Positions 21,352 to 31,281 of a stretch of 64,000 bases of DNA are shown here, piece by piece. The notes beneath the pieces are model-generated. The model was not told the DNA's origin. It searched no databases and worked only from the letters and a program-made list of their open reading frames with translations. Location of the stretch: assembly GCF_037892195.1 (NCBI RefSeq), contig NZ_JATACI010000002.1, forward strand, positions 1,922,001-1,986,000, given 5' to 3'. This DNA comes from Yoonia sp. GPGPB17. GTDB lineage: Bacteria; Pseudomonadota; Alphaproteobacteria; Rhodobacterales; Rhodobacteraceae. The stretch's first letter is position 1. The number at the start of each line of letters is the position of its first letter. The position numbers were made by a program, and so were the translations under genes.

Positions 21352-22080
21352 ACGGACCGTTCTTTCGATCAGCGGCAATGACCGTATCGCCTTTCTGCAA
21401 GGGCTTGTAACCAATGATGTGGCCAAGGCCGATGGGGCGATCGTCTATACCGCTTTGCTGACGCCACAAGGCAAGTTCATCGCGGATTTCTTCGTCATTG
21501 GCGAAGAGGAACGTTTGTTGGTTGACGTTGCTTCTTCACACGCACAAACGCTGGGTCAACGCCTGATGATGTACCGGCTAAGGGCCGCAGTCGAAATCGC
21601 GCAGACTGACCTTATTGTGTCGCGTGGGACTGGACCCAAACCAGATGGCGCATTTGACGATCCGCGGCATGATGCGATGGGATGGCGCGCATATGGTGAA
21701 ACAGATATCAGCGACGGTACTGATTGGGATGCCCTGCGCGTTGCACACCTGATCCCACAAACCGGGGTTGAGTTGACCGGGGATACCTATGTTCTTGAAG
21801 CCGGGTTCGAGGCGCTGAACGGGGTGGATTTCAAGAAAGGCTGCTTTGTCGGGCAAGAGATCGTGGCCAGAATGAAACACAAGACAAAGCTGAAGAAGGG
21901 ACTGGCGCAAGTGGCGGTCAATGGCGACGCCGCAGTCGGCGACGCAATCACGACAGATGGCAAGCCCGCTTAAGCACACTTTACACCGTGTCCGGCGACA
22001 AGGCCCTTGCCTTCCTGCGCTTTGATCGCGCGTCCAGCGAAATGCAGGCAGGCAATGCAACCCTCAAACGACTGAAATAG
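21344..22080 (+). pseudogene. ygfZ: YgfZ/GcvT-like folate-binding protein (frame interrupted)
   Basis: It contains the signature K-G-C-F-x-G-Q-E (FKKGCFVGQEIVARMKHK) of YgfZ/IBA57, which helps Fe-S cluster enzymes with folate. The N-terminus SGNDRIAFLQGLVTNDV is standard. Translation stops after DGKPA. After a two-base shift TLYTVSGDKALAFLRFDRA continues to TAG 22080. GCTTAAGC (21968-21975) stands where GCCGGC (Ala-Gly) would restore the frame. It overlaps the upstream exporter by 8 bases. Confidence 0.88.
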
Positions 22081-22082
22081 CC

Positions 22083-22646
22083 TTAGGCCCGTTCGGCGTA
22101 TTCAAACGTTTCTGTGTTCACGACGATATCTTCGTCCTGCCCCACAAACGGCGGGATCATGACGCGTACTCCGTTATCCAGCATCGCCGGCTTAAAGCTA
22201 TTCGCCGCCGTCTGACCCTTCACCACCGGTTCTGTCTCGACCACTTTACAAGTGACCTTTTGCGGCAAACTGACGTTCAATGCTTCTTCGCCGTAGTATT
22301 CAATCTGGACGATCATACCGTCCTGCAAAAAAGGACGGCGATCGCCCAAAATATCGGCAGGCAGGGCAATTTGTTCGTAAGTTTCACTGTCCATAAAGGT
22401 CAACATGTCACCGTCTTCAAACAGGAATTGTTGATCTTTCTGATCCAACCGAACGCGTTCAACCTTGTCGGCAGAACGAAAACGCTCGTTCAACTTACGG
22501 CCGTCGCGGAGGTTCTTCAACTCGACCTGCGCAAAGGCGCCTCCCTTGCCGGGCTTCACATGGTCAACTTTTACAGCGGCCCAGAGGCCGCCCTCATGCT
22601 CCAACGTATTACCGGGGCGGATTTCGTTACCGTTTATTTTGGGCAT
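22083..22646 (-). CDS. efp: Elongation factor P
   Basis: 187 residues, full length. Domain I has [21 protein letters not shown] with the conserved Lys that is modified in many bacteria. The middle and C-terminal OB domains are present ([30 protein letters not shown]). EF-P relieves ribosome stalling at polyproline. It is convergent with ygfZ, two bases apart. An intact GCCGGC lies in its coding sequence (22186-22191). Confidence 0.97.
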   Translation of the reverse strand: MPKINGNEIRPGNTLEHEGGLWAAVKVDHVKPGKGGAFAQVELKNLRDGRKLNERFRSADKVERVRLDQKDQQFLFEDGDMLTFMDSETYEQIALPADILGDRRPFLQDGMIVQIEYYGEEALNVSLPQKVTCKVVETEPVVKGQTAANSFKPAMLDNGVRVMIPPFVGQDEDIVVNTETFEYAERA

Positions 22647-22866
22647 GTGTCACTGCGCCTCATATGCTTAACAAAGGTTGAATGGTTTCAACCGCCGCCT
22701 ATATCTGTGCGGTGGGAGTCTGGCAAGTTTAACAAAATGACGTCTTTTTTGGTGCGCTAGGTATGCATTTTTTGCATGGCTGCCATTCCAAAAGAGAACC
22801 CCCGAATCGGATAAGAACAGGCATAAAGGCCCTCACGCGGGAACTACAAGAGCAAAAAAGGGAAGT

Positions 22867-23193
22867 ATGATGAGAGATTTCGTCGACGGTACTGCATTCA
22901 ACAATGAACAAGGTAACCGTGCCCGCAAACTCTTTGCAGCGGTCGTATTGGCTGCACTTGATGATGCAATTGCGGATGACAAGAAATACGGCAACGGCCC
23001 TGAGCAGATTGCCCGTTGGGCCCGCTCACGCGATGGCCGTGAAGTGTTGTCTTGCGCTGGTATCGACCCGAACGAGCGGGTTGTCGGTGGACTGATGGAG
23101 TTCGTCGGCAAAGGTGTGCGTACATCTGTTGCTTTGTCACGCGAAGAAAGCGAACGCCGGAACGCGGCCGAGCAGGAAGCGCGCGCTGCGTAA
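22867..23193 (+). CDS. DUF6280 family protein
   Basis: 108 residues, about as conserved as Rhodobacterales-wide proteins get: MRDFVDGTAFNNEQGNRARK, then LDDAIADDKKYGNGPEQI and REVLSCAGIDPNERVV. All-helical, no membrane span. Function unknown. Two ATGs in tandem (22867, 22870) follow the purine-rich GGGAAG, and the second gives the usual start. A strong terminator follows. Confidence 0.85.
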   Translation: MMRDFVDGTAFNNEQGNRARKLFAAVVLAALDDAIADDKKYGNGPEQIARWARSRDGREVLSCAGIDPNERVVGGLMEFVGKGVRTSVALSREESERRNAAEQEARAA

Positions 23194-23214
23194 GACAACA
23201 AAGAGCTTTGCGCT

Positions 23215-23248
23215 AAAAAACGCGGCCCCACCGAGGGCCGCGTTTTTT
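23215..23248. terminator. Strong bidirectional intrinsic terminator
   Basis: A-run, stem CGCGGCCC / GGGCCGCG, loop CACCGA, T-run of six. It ends transcripts of the DUF6280 gene on the plus strand and of the membrane protein gene on the minus strand. Confidence 0.92.
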
Positions 23249-23250
23249 CT

Positions 23251-23829
23251 TTACCCACCCGAGAACATGATCGCGAATATGACGAAGGGGGCAAACTCAG
23301 CCAGACCCAGCGATACAATCAGAACGCGCATCCCGGTACCATTAAACCGGCGGATCAGGACCCCGCAACACAGCAAGGACAACGCGACCTCAATCGCCCC
23401 CACAACATTGCCATAGTGATCGGGATCCCAATAACTAACGGGGCTTTGGAATATCCAATTGCTATAGGGCCAGAAATGCGCGCGCCCGTCATCGTTATGC
23501 AGCAGGAAATCCAGTCCCAGGTGTAATAGGGCGGCACCACAAAGTGCAATCAACACGGGTGAACGCAGCATCGCGCCCAGCGCAAACAAGATCCCCCAAA
23601 GGATGATAGAGTTGTCGATCCGAAAGATGCTTTGCCAGGCATCGGAAAAATAAAGCTGACCAAAGACAACATCGGGCGACGTCCCCAGCACCTGCAAATG
23701 CCAGCCTGCCATCAGATACAACGACGCATCCGGGATCATAGCACCGACAAGGGCCGCCATCGTCACTGCAGGCCGCCCGGCTTTGCCAAATGCGGTCAAC
23801 CCGAAAATCAGATGCGCTGGCGTATTCAT
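23251..23829 (-). CDS. YdjM-like integral membrane protein
   Basis: 192 residues, starting [15 protein letters not shown] with several membrane helices. H in [14 protein letters not shown] and [17 protein letters not shown] resemble the membrane-bound metal-dependent hydrolase family (YdjM). Such proteins next to cobQ are often misnamed cobalamin proteins. I see no sign of that role apart from adjacency. Start at 23829. It is divergent from cobQ with 52 bp between. Confidence 0.7.
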   Translation of the reverse strand: MNTPAHLIFGLTAFGKAGRPAVTMAALVGAMIPDASLYLMAGWHLQVLGTSPDVVFGQLYFSDAWQSIFRIDNSIILWGILFALGAMLRSPVLIALCGAALLHLGLDFLLHNDDGRAHFWPYSNWIFQSPVSYWDPDHYGNVVGAIEVALSLLCCGVLIRRFNGTGMRVLIVSLGLAEFAPFVIFAIMFSGG

Positions 23830-23881
23830 ACTCTTTCCCCGCGCCCTTTGCGCCCCTATGAAGTTAACGAAGGGGACAGCA

Positions 23882-25327
23882 ATGACCAGAGCAATCATGA
23901 TCCAGGGTGCAGGCTCGAATGTGGGCAAGTCGATGCTGGTCGCCGGGATCGCGCGCGCCTGTGTCCGGCGCGGCATTTCCGTCGCGCCGTTCAAACCGCA
24001 AAATATGTCCAACAATGCTGCAGTGACTGCGGATGGTGGCGAGATCGGGCGCGCGCAGGCATTGCAGGCGCTGGCCTGCGGGTTGGAGCCTTTGGTTGAT
24101 ATGAACCCCGTACTTTTAAAGCCCGAATCTGAGATTGGCGCCCAGGTCATCGTGCAAGGCAAACGCTTTGCCACGATGAAAGCCCGCGACTATGGAAAAC
24201 AGAAATCCAAGCTGATGCCACCGGTGTTAGAGAGCTTTCGCCGTATTGGTGAAGGCCATGATATGGTGATCGTCGAAGGGGCGGGCAGCCCGGCAGAGGT
24301 GAACCTGCGCGCCGGTGACATTGCGAACATGGGCTTTGCCGCAGCGGCCAACGTTCCTGTCGTGCTGATCGGCGATATCGACCGCGGCGGTGTCATCGCT
24401 CAGATGGTGGGAACCCATGCCGTTCTACCACCAGAAGATGGGGCCCTGATCAAAGGTTTCGCCATCAACAAATTTCGGGGCGATCCCACGCTCTTTGCTG
24501 AAGGGATGGATATCATCGCGGATCGTACGGATTGGGCACCGCTGGGCATCATCCCCTGGTTTGCGGATGCATGGAAACTGCCCGCAGAAGACGTGATGGA
24601 TATTGCCAACCGCAAGGGGGGTGCGATCAAGATTGCGGTGCCCCGCCTGAACCGCATCGCCAACTTCGATGATCTTGACCCCCTCACTGCGACCCCCGAT
24701 GTGACCGTTGAAATCATCGAGGCCGGTCGCCCACTGCCCGGCGATGCAGATCTCGTGATCATTCCCGGGTCGAAATCGACCATCGCTGATCTGGCGCATT
24801 TTAAAGCGCAGGGCTGGGATCTCGACCTGAGCGCGCACATCCGGCGCGGCGGGCATGTATTGGGCGTCTGCGGTGGTTATCAGATGCTGGGCACCGAGAT
24901 TATCGATGAGGACGGGATCGAAGGCGCACCGTCGCGCGTACCCGGTCTTGGCCTGCTGAATGTTCGCACAGTAATGGTGCCGCAAAAGCGATTGGCATTA
25001 TCGAACGCCACCTATCTTGCGACAGGCGACACAGTCAGCGGCTATGAAATCCATATCGGCGTTACCGAGGGCCCCGATTGCGACCGCGCTTGGTTGTCCC
25101 TTGATGGACGTAACGAAGGCGCTGCATCGGTCGATGGCCGGATCATGGGCTGCTATCTGCACGGGCTGTTTGCGGCAGATTCGTTCCGCGCGGCATTTCT
25201 GGCAAGCATCGGTAAAAAAGTCACCGCTTATGACTACGCCCAAAGCGTGGAAGACACGCTGGACACGCTCGCCGATCACCTTGAAACACATATGGATATC
25301 GACCAGCTACTCACGCTGGTAAGCTAG
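23882..25327 (+). CDS. cobQ: Cobyric acid synthase
   Basis: 481 residues. N-terminal P-loop-like [19 protein letters not shown], then [12 protein letters not shown] and [12 protein letters not shown], and a C-terminal class I glutamine amidotransferase with the nucleophile in [10 protein letters not shown] (about residue 330) and a late His in YLHGLF. It amidates cobyrinic acid a,c-diamide in B12 synthesis. Start at ATG 23882 with AAGGGGA upstream. The frame upstream to 23783 is not homologous. Confidence 0.96.
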   Translation: MTRAIMIQGAGSNVGKSMLVAGIARACVRRGISVAPFKPQNMSNNAAVTADGGEIGRAQALQALACGLEPLVDMNPVLLKPESEIGAQVIVQGKRFATMKARDYGKQKSKLMPPVLESFRRIGEGHDMVIVEGAGSPAEVNLRAGDIANMGFAAAANVPVVLIGDIDRGGVIAQMVGTHAVLPPEDGALIKGFAINKFRGDPTLFAEGMDIIADRTDWAPLGIIPWFADAWKLPAEDVMDIANRKGGAIKIAVPRLNRIANFDDLDPLTATPDVTVEIIEAGRPLPGDADLVIIPGSKSTIADLAHFKAQGWDLDLSAHIRRGGHVLGVCGGYQMLGTEIIDEDGIEGAPSRVPGLGLLNVRTVMVPQKRLALSNATYLATGDTVSGYEIHIGVTEGPDCDRAWLSLDGRNEGAASVDGRIMGCYLHGLFAADSFRAAFLASIGKKVTAYDYAQSVEDTLDTLADHLETHMDIDQLLTLVS

Positions 25328-26016
25328 CCTTCGCCCATCTCGCGGCTGGTCAGGACACGGTTGATTTCGCGCCGGACCATTTTGCGTACGTTGCGGGTGA
25401 TCCGTTCGCCCAGTTCGCCGCCTAGCTCGTCATGTACAATTTCCACGACAAGACTGCGCAAAGCCTTGTCGTCAAAACCGGACATGACGGATGCCGCCAG
25501 CGCGCGCTCATCAGGGCCGGATAGATTATTGGTTGCTGAAGCAACCGCAGGTTCAGCGGTTTTTTGCGCACCAGGTAACTGTGGCGTATCTGCATCATCC
25601 GACGCTGACAAATCGGCTGATGACTGGGGCGTTTGCGCAGTCTGCACCGAATCGTTCGCCGAAACGGGGAAAGCGCTTGCGGCCCACGCGCCTTTACCAA
25701 AGCTTTCACCTTCATCGGCCTCCCAGTCGTCGAACTGCGCGGTGACAGCCGCTTCCAACTCGGCAATGGTGGCCTCCAGTCCGGCTTTGTCGAACCTCTT
25801 TACAGCTGGCATCGTTGCTGCGGGCGTCGCTGGCATCAAATTCGCAGACGCAGCATTTATTGGTGTTTTGGCGATTTCGGCATCATGCACGCGCTGTTCA
25901 GGCGTCAGGATAAGCCGATCCAAAAGAATACGAGATCGCGTGCGCGGCGGTTCCTTGTGAGAAACGAAATCGCGCACTGACGAGACAAGTTCATCAATGT
26001 CATCGGTCGACGCCAT
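25324..26016 (-). CDS. Hypothetical protein with PopZ-like C-terminal helix
   Basis: About 230 residues. The N-terminus is helical ([16 protein letters not shown]). A long Ala/Ser/Pro/acid-rich disordered middle follows (about 60-170), then a conserved C-terminal helix pair ([20 protein letters not shown] then [14 protein letters not shown]). The layout resembles DUF2497/PopZ polar organisers, but the similarity is only in architecture and is my inference. Start at 26016 with AGGA 8 bases upstream. 26034 is possible. The stop overlaps cobQ's by four bases. Confidence 0.6.
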   Translation of the reverse strand: MASTDDIDELVSSVRDFVSHKEPPRTRSRILLDRLILTPEQRVHDAEIAKTPINAASANLMPATPAATMPAVKRFDKAGLEATIAELEAAVTAQFDDWEADEGESFGKGAWAASAFPVSANDSVQTAQTPQSSADLSASDDADTPQLPGAQKTAEPAVASATNNLSGPDERALAASVMSGFDDKALRSLVVEIVHDELGGELGERITRNVRKMVRREINRVLTSREMGEG

Positions 26017-26095
26017 CTTCGACATCCTGTTCATCCCAGATTTCCACCAAGTCTCAAGACTTTAGCGGAGAGGATGAAACCGAACAACAGCGTCG

Positions 26096-27469
26096 TTATT
26101 CTTTTCCAATCGCTTCCAAAACACGATCAAGCGCTGCGCCCTGCGAAGACAATACAGAGGGCGCATCTTTCACAAGGTTGTAGTACTCCGCCGGATCATA
26201 TTGCTGCACTGGCAAGTTAAGGTGATCAGCCGTCAAAAGCCCCATCGCCGCAAGCAGGGAATAGGAGGCGATAACCTCAGAGGATTGCGCGGCAATGCGG
26301 TTTGTCTCGGCGTCCAGTAACTCTTGTTCGGCATTCAGCACATCAAGCGTGGTCCGCGACCCCAATGTGGCCTCTTCGCGCACCCCTTCAAAGGCGACGC
26401 GCGCGGCACGAATTTGCTGCTCTGATGCCTGACGCGATGCCTGCGCAACCTGAAGCGAGGCAAATGCATTCCCCACCTGCTGTTCAATCGCAATCGTTGT
26501 AAGATGCAAGGCAGAGCGCGCTGAATCGCGATTGGCCTGAACTTGACGGAACTGGCTGAGGATCAGTCCACCCTGATAGATGGGACCACCGATGCTCACG
26601 CCGATTTGTGCGGATTCATTCGAGTCGTTGTCAGTGCTCACAAAACCGTTCAAAGACACTCGGGGTCGTGTGGCCGCTTCGGCGCGCATGATGTTGATCT
26701 CGGCTGCGGATACACTGTGCTGCGCCTCCAGAATGGCGGGATGGTTACGAACAGCAAATGCTTTGGCGTCGTCAATACTGCGCGACACAGGTGCCGGGCT
26801 CACAGCGCGCGGCCCGCCAGGCGCGCGACCAACCGCTACAAGGTATTCTTCGATTGCCTGCGCAAGATCGCCCTGCGCGCCTGCCAATTCACTGCGCGCG
26901 CCCGCAAGCCGCGCTTCGGCAAGGGCAACATCGGTGCGGGTCACCTCACCCACTTCGAAACGGTCCTGCGCTGCGCGGAATTCTTGTATAATCAGTCGGA
27001 CATTGTTTTGGCGCAGTTGTACAAATTCACCTGCGCTGCGAACGTTCATATAGGCCTGCACCGCCCGCAAGAGGACATCCTGCTCGACCCCGCGCAAGGC
27101 TTGGCGGGTACCAAGCACCACTTCCTTCTGCGCGTCGATCCCCAATCGGTTTACGCCGAAATCATAAAGCGTCAAATCACCGGTGACCCGCGCCAGTGCA
27201 GAGTCCGTCGTCGTCATAGCGCCCGTCACTGGCGACGCAGCGCGCGTTCTGTCTGCCGAAATCGACCAGTTGATCACCGGCAGCGTTGCGGCCACCGATT
27301 GTGCCACACCTTCGTCCGCAGCCCGCAACAGCGCGCGGTTCTGCTCGAGCAAACCAGAATTATTGTAAGCGGCAGACAAAGCATCGGCGAGTGTGTCTGC
27401 TTTCAGTGCGGGTGCGGCCATGATAGACAACACAATAGCAACTGCGGCCAATCCCTTACGTTTCATCAT
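26096..27469 (-). CDS. TolC-family outer membrane efflux protein
   Basis: About 457 residues. Signal peptide MMKRKGLAAVAIVLSIMAAP. Two outer-membrane-efflux repeats follow with the usual motifs (SVAATLPVINWSISADRT, LYDFGVNRLGIDAQKE, LGSRTTLDVLNAEQELLDAETNR). It forms the outer-membrane channel for type I secretion and RND pumps. No pump gene is adjacent, as is common for a general TolC. Start at ATG 27469 with AAGGG six bases before. Confidence 0.92.
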   Translation of the reverse strand: MMKRKGLAAVAIVLSIMAAPALKADTLADALSAAYNNSGLLEQNRALLRAADEGVAQSVAATLPVINWSISADRTRAASPVTGAMTTTDSALARVTGDLTLYDFGVNRLGIDAQKEVVLGTRQALRGVEQDVLLRAVQAYMNVRSAGEFVQLRQNNVRLIIQEFRAAQDRFEVGEVTRTDVALAEARLAGARSELAGAQGDLAQAIEEYLVAVGRAPGGPRAVSPAPVSRSIDDAKAFAVRNHPAILEAQHSVSAAEINIMRAEAATRPRVSLNGFVSTDNDSNESAQIGVSIGGPIYQGGLILSQFRQVQANRDSARSALHLTTIAIEQQVGNAFASLQVAQASRQASEQQIRAARVAFEGVREEATLGSRTTLDVLNAEQELLDAETNRIAAQSSEVIASYSLLAAMGLLTADHLNLPVQQYDPAEYYNLVKDAPSVLSSQGAALDRVLEAIGKE

Positions 27470-27527
27470 GTGATACCCTTGCATATTCTGTTGTTGATAC
27501 GCGAAAGCCCGCGCAAACGATCATTCA

Positions 27528-28181
27528 CTAAAGCGCAAAAGCTGCGTTTTTCTCAAAACCTTCAAGAACTGGCGCACTGGCGTTAAACGAAAACCGCCAA
27601 TTTACGGCCCCATCAATCTTGTGTCCGATACGTACGACACCAAGCGTACCTTCCGAAAAGACAGCCGCGATACGGCCACCTTCACGAAGCTGATCAAGCA
27701 GGGCATCAGGTACTTGCTCGACCCCGCCTTGCAAAATGATAATGTCATACGGACCAGACTTTGCCGCGCCTTCTGACAAGGCACCGGTCATTACGGCTGC
27801 ATTGTCAGCACCCTGTTGCGAAAGAATGGATTGCGCTTCTTGGGCGCGCGCTTCGTCATCTTCGACAGCGACAACAAAATCGCTCATACGCGTCAGCACC
27901 GCCGTTGAATAACCAAGCCCACAGGCAATATCCAACACGACATGATCCGGCGCGATTTCAAGCGCATCAATCATCTTGGCCAATGTCCGCGGCTCAAGCA
28001 TTATCCGACCGCCACCGATATCCAGGTTCTCACCGACGTAAGCGGCTTCTCGCTTTGCATCCGGCACAAAGTCCTCACGTGGCACAGCCAGCATAGCGTC
28101 AATAATCGGAAACTTGGTCACATCGGACGGACGCACTTGCGTATCTACCATCATTGTGCGGCGGGAGGTAAATTCTGTCAC
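27528..28181 (-). CDS. pcm: Protein-L-isoaspartate O-methyltransferase-like protein
   Basis: 217 residues. The SAM-binding region VVLDIACGLGYSTAVL and the family motif VPREDFVPDAKREAAY are present. Pcm enzymes repair isoaspartyl residues. This alphaproteobacterial branch lies by tolC in many genomes, and its actual substrate is less certain. GTG start at 28181 with AAAGAG upstream. It probably forms an operon with tolC (58 bp gap). Confidence 0.88.
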   Translation of the reverse strand: MTEFTSRRTMMVDTQVRPSDVTKFPIIDAMLAVPREDFVPDAKREAAYVGENLDIGGGRIMLEPRTLAKMIDALEIAPDHVVLDIACGLGYSTAVLTRMSDFVVAVEDDEARAQEAQSILSQQGADNAAVMTGALSEGAAKSGPYDIIILQGGVEQVPDALLDQLREGGRIAAVFSEGTLGVVRIGHKIDGAVNWRFSFNASAPVLEGFEKNAAFAL

Positions 28182-28570
28182 GATCTAAACTCTTTCGTTC
28201 AGTATGTTTACTTCGTGATGCCATAGATGACCGAAGGCGGCAACATTGAACATCCATACAGATCAACACTTGATGGGGCCTTTTGGGGCAAAACACGCGT
28301 CCAATCAGCGATGCCATCGAAGCTGTATGCCACGCCGCATAGCAAACACAGCCCAGTTGCACAGACTTTCACCTAAAGCAGCAATTGTAAGCTACTTGGG
28401 CAACGGTGACGCATGACGTAAGACCGCCGTGCGCGGCATTGATGACCCGCGCTTTTTCATTCCTAACCGCCCCGGTCATGATGACGCTGGACGGGATCGG
28501 CAAATCGCAGATGGCCTGACACAGAACCGTCATGTGCATTTGCAAAAGAGGGTAAACGATTGGGGACATC
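28182..28570. other. Non-coding gap between pcm and DUF1045 gene
   Basis: 389 bases between divergent genes. Only shadow frames occur and no RNA structure or repeat is visible. It must hold both promoters. Confidence 0.5.
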
Positions 28571-29239
28571 ATGACGTATTCTCGCTATGCGATCTACTAT
28601 GTTGCGCCGGACGGTGCATTGGCCGACTTTGGTGCCCGTTGGCTGGGATGGGATGTTGTGCGGGGATGCGCGACTAACCAGCCTAACGTACCTGGCCTTG
28701 GCGGCATAACGACAAAGCCACGCAAATACGGGTTCCACGGTACACTCAAAGCGCCGTTCCGGCTGGCCCAGGGCAAAACACCCCAAGACCTCGAGAAGGC
28801 GGTAACAGCGATGGCGGCCAGCCAGGGCGTGACGCAATGCGCCGGTTTGACGCTGACAACGCTTGGCCAGTTTCTGGCTTTGACACCCGTTGGAGATACC
28901 GCCGGTTTGCGCAAGCTAGCCGAAACCTGCGTGATCACGCTTGATGCATTTCGCGCATCACCCAGCAGCGCCGAGCGCGAAAAGCGCAGTGTTGGTCTGA
29001 CTCCTCGGCAACTTGCTATGCTCACAACCTGGGGATACCCATATGTGATGGATGAGTTCCGTTTTCATCTGACGTTAAGTGGGGCGCTGGACGCGGCAGA
29101 CATCGACCACTGGAAAGAGATTGTACAACAGCACCTTCCCTCCCTGCCCGCACCGTTTATCATTGATGCAATTGCCCTGTGTGGCGAGCGACAAGACGGC
29201 CAGTTTGAGTTGATCCGGCGCTACGACCTGACAGGCTGA
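28571..29239 (+). CDS. DUF1045 protein (2H phosphoesterase superfamily)
   Basis: 222 residues. The two histidine motifs of 2H phosphoesterases are seen: KYGFHGTLKAP (about residue 57) and FRFHLTLSG (about 165). DUF1045 proteins are usually found in phosphonate (phn) operons, where they act near PhnN/PhnP. No phn gene lies within this window, so this copy is an orphan. GGGGAC precedes the ATG. Confidence 0.88.
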   Translation: MTYSRYAIYYVAPDGALADFGARWLGWDVVRGCATNQPNVPGLGGITTKPRKYGFHGTLKAPFRLAQGKTPQDLEKAVTAMAASQGVTQCAGLTLTTLGQFLALTPVGDTAGLRKLAETCVITLDAFRASPSSAEREKRSVGLTPRQLAMLTTWGYPYVMDEFRFHLTLSGALDAADIDHWKEIVQQHLPSLPAPFIIDAIALCGERQDGQFELIRRYDLTG

Positions 29240-29416
29240 TCACTATCATTCACCAGCACCGCCAGAAGATGAGCTGCGGGTTCTTTCCATTCAAAAAACA
29301 GATCGTGTCATCAAACTCCGGGATCAAACAATGCACAAATGGTACGTTCCCCAAAATGACGCGCAGCCAGCAGTCAGCAGCTGGCCGTTACAAAAACTTC
29401 ACTTTGCATCATGCAT

Positions 29417-29438
29417 TAATTCACATATTCATGAATTA
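29417..29438. promoter_or_regulatory. Candidate ArsR operator overlapping the arsRC start
   Basis: A perfect 7-bp inverted repeat: TAATTCA (29417-29423) and TGAATTA (29432-29438), with 8 bases between. The right arm includes the A of the ATG start. It is AT-rich, symmetric and immediately upstream of a gene for an ArsR-type repressor, as known ArsR sites are. Confidence 0.6.
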
Positions 29439-30286
29439 TGGAAATATTGATTCCAAACCGCCTCTCGACACTTGGCCATCCACAACGGCTGGCCCTGTTT
29501 CGGCTCCTTATGCGCCGCTATCCGGATCGCATTCCCGCGACCGAATTGGCGCAGGCGCTTGGGCTTAAGCCGAACACACTTTCCACCTATGTCAACGCGC
29601 TCATGCAGGCCGGGTTGGTCAGCCAGGAACGTGTCGGGACGTCTTTACGCTATGCCATTGACATGGATGCGACCCGTCAGACTGTCGATTACCTCCTGAT
29701 CGACTGCTGCAGAGGTCGCCCCGAAATCTGCACCCCAAACACCTATACCGCACCAGCCGGAGACAGCCCAATGACCGACCGAAAGTACAATGTTCTATTC
29801 ATCTGCACCGGAAACTCTGCCCGTTCGATCTTTGCAGAGTCCATTCTGCGTGACCTCGCCGGGGATCGCTTTGTGGCCTATTCCGCGGGCACAAAACCGC
29901 AGTCAGAGTTGAACCCGTTTGCGCTCGAGGTTTTGAAGCAGAAAGGACATGATATTGCAGTCCTGCGTTCCAAACACATCTCGGAATTCCAAAGCGCCGA
30001 TGCCCCGGACTTTGATTTTGTTTTCACGGTCTGCAATCAGGCCGCCAACGAAGAGTGCCCCGCCTGGACTGGACAGACGATATCGGCACATTGGGGAATG
30101 CCGGATCCGGTAAAGGTTGAGGGATCAGACGCTGAAAAGAGCCTCGCCTTTCAACAGACCTATGGTGCGCTGCGCAACCGTATGACTGGTTTTACCAATC
30201 TGCCCATTGCCTCTCTGGACCGGATATCCCTGCAAAATGCGGTCGATCAGATCGGCCAATCCAAAGAAGAAGGAATAGTTGAATGA
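29438..30286 (+). CDS. Fused ArsR repressor - ArsC arsenate reductase
   Basis: 282 residues in two parts. Residues 1-85 are an ArsR winged helix ([19 protein letters not shown], then [17 protein letters not shown]). Residues 112-282 are a low-molecular-weight phosphatase-type arsenate reductase with the P-loop CTGNSARS (C-x5-R) and later [17 protein letters not shown]. An internal ATG at 29771, with GGAGA seven bases before it, could also start a free ArsC. It overlaps the next gene (ATGA), giving an operon arsRC-gapdh-arsJ. The upstream palindrome suggests autoregulation by arsenite. Confidence 0.9.
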   Translation: MEILIPNRLSTLGHPQRLALFRLLMRRYPDRIPATELAQALGLKPNTLSTYVNALMQAGLVSQERVGTSLRYAIDMDATRQTVDYLLIDCCRGRPEICTPNTYTAPAGDSPMTDRKYNVLFICTGNSARSIFAESILRDLAGDRFVAYSAGTKPQSELNPFALEVLKQKGHDIAVLRSKHISEFQSADAPDFDFVFTVCNQAANEECPAWTGQTISAHWGMPDPVKVEGSDAEKSLAFQQTYGALRNRMTGFTNLPIASLDRISLQNAVDQIGQSKEEGIVE

Positions 30287-31281
30287 CCGTCTATGCGCTC
30301 AATGGCCTTGGCCGTATTGGCAAGCTTGCCCTTAAGCCGCTATTGGCGCGCGGCGCAAAAATCGCATGGATCAACGACGCCGTCGGCGATCCAGAGATGC
30401 ACGCGCATTTGTTCGAGTTTGATACAGTTCACGGTCGCTGGGATGCGCAGTTTTCCCATGATGCAGATAGTGTCACAATCGATGGCGTACGCCTGCCCTT
30501 CATTGGCGCACGCGACATTAAGGATTTGCCCTTAGACGGTGTCGATGTGGTCATCGACTGCACGGGTGTTTTCAAGACGGAGGCCAAGCTCGCGCCTTAT
30601 TTTGAGGCTGGCGTAAAAAAAGTGGTCGTGTCTGCGCCTGTCAAGGATGGGGACGCGGCCAACATCGTCTATGGCGTTAACAATGACATCTACGCGCCTG
30701 ATCGACATAACATCGTCACTGCAGCCAGTTGCACGACTAACTGCCTTGCCCCTGTCGTAAAAGTGATCCACGAAAACCTGAAAATCAAACATGGTTCAAT
30801 CACTACCATCCATGATGTGACGAACACCCAGACCATTGTGGATCGTCCGGCCAAGGATCTGCGGCGCGCCCGGTCCGCCCTGAACTCACTGATCCCGACA
30901 ACAACAGGCAGTGCCACCGCCATCACGCTGATTTATCCCGAACTGACCGGTCGCCTGAATGGCCACGCGGTACGGGTTCCGCTGCTGAACGCGTCCCTGA
31001 CGGACTGTGTCTTCGAAGTAGAGCGTGAAACGACCGCGCAAGAGGTCAATTCACTGTTCAAGGCAGCGGCACAAGGCCCGCTGAAAGGCATCTTGGGCTA
31101 TGAGGAACGCCCACTGGTTTCGACCGATTACACCAACGATGAACGTTCCAGCATCGTGGACGCCCTGTCCACAATGGTCATCAACGGCACGCAGGTGAAA
31201 ATCTATGCCTGGTATGACAATGAAATGGGCTACGCCCACCGGTTGGTTGATGTGGCTTTTATGGTCGGAGATGGTCTGTGA
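30283..31281 (+). CDS. ArsJ-associated glyceraldehyde-3-phosphate dehydrogenase
   Basis: 332 residues. Rossmann start [15 protein letters not shown], catalytic Cys in [16 protein letters not shown] and [11 protein letters not shown] at the end are classic GAPDH. Next to arsJ such enzymes make 1-arseno-3-phosphoglycerate from glyceraldehyde-3-phosphate and arsenate, which ArsJ then exports. Both ends overlap neighbours by four bases (ATGA before, GTGA after), so translation is coupled. It is a paralogue dedicated to arsenate resistance, not the glycolytic copy. Confidence 0.93.
   Translation: MTVYALNGLGRIGKLALKPLLARGAKIAWINDAVGDPEMHAHLFEFDTVHGRWDAQFSHDADSVTIDGVRLPFIGARDIKDLPLDGVDVVIDCTGVFKTEAKLAPYFEAGVKKVVVSAPVKDGDAANIVYGVNNDIYAPDRHNIVTAASCTTNCLAPVVKVIHENLKIKHGSITTIHDVTNTQTIVDRPAKDLRRARSALNSLIPTTTGSATAITLIYPELTGRLNGHAVRVPLLNASLTDCVFEVERETTAQEVNSLFKAAAQGPLKGILGYEERPLVSTDYTNDERSSIVDALSTMVINGTQVKIYAWYDNEMGYAHRLVDVAFMVGDGL

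Noticed and set aside
26543..27586. 347-codon plus-strand frame across tolC and the pcm end
   Set aside because: Shadow of a clear TolC-family gene, with low-complexity Arg/Gln/His composition.
29563..29570. GCTTAAGC in the arsRC gene as an eighth frame break
   Set aside because: Here it encodes Leu-Lys in [10 protein letters not shown] and the frame is intact. Changing it to GCCGGC would break the gene.
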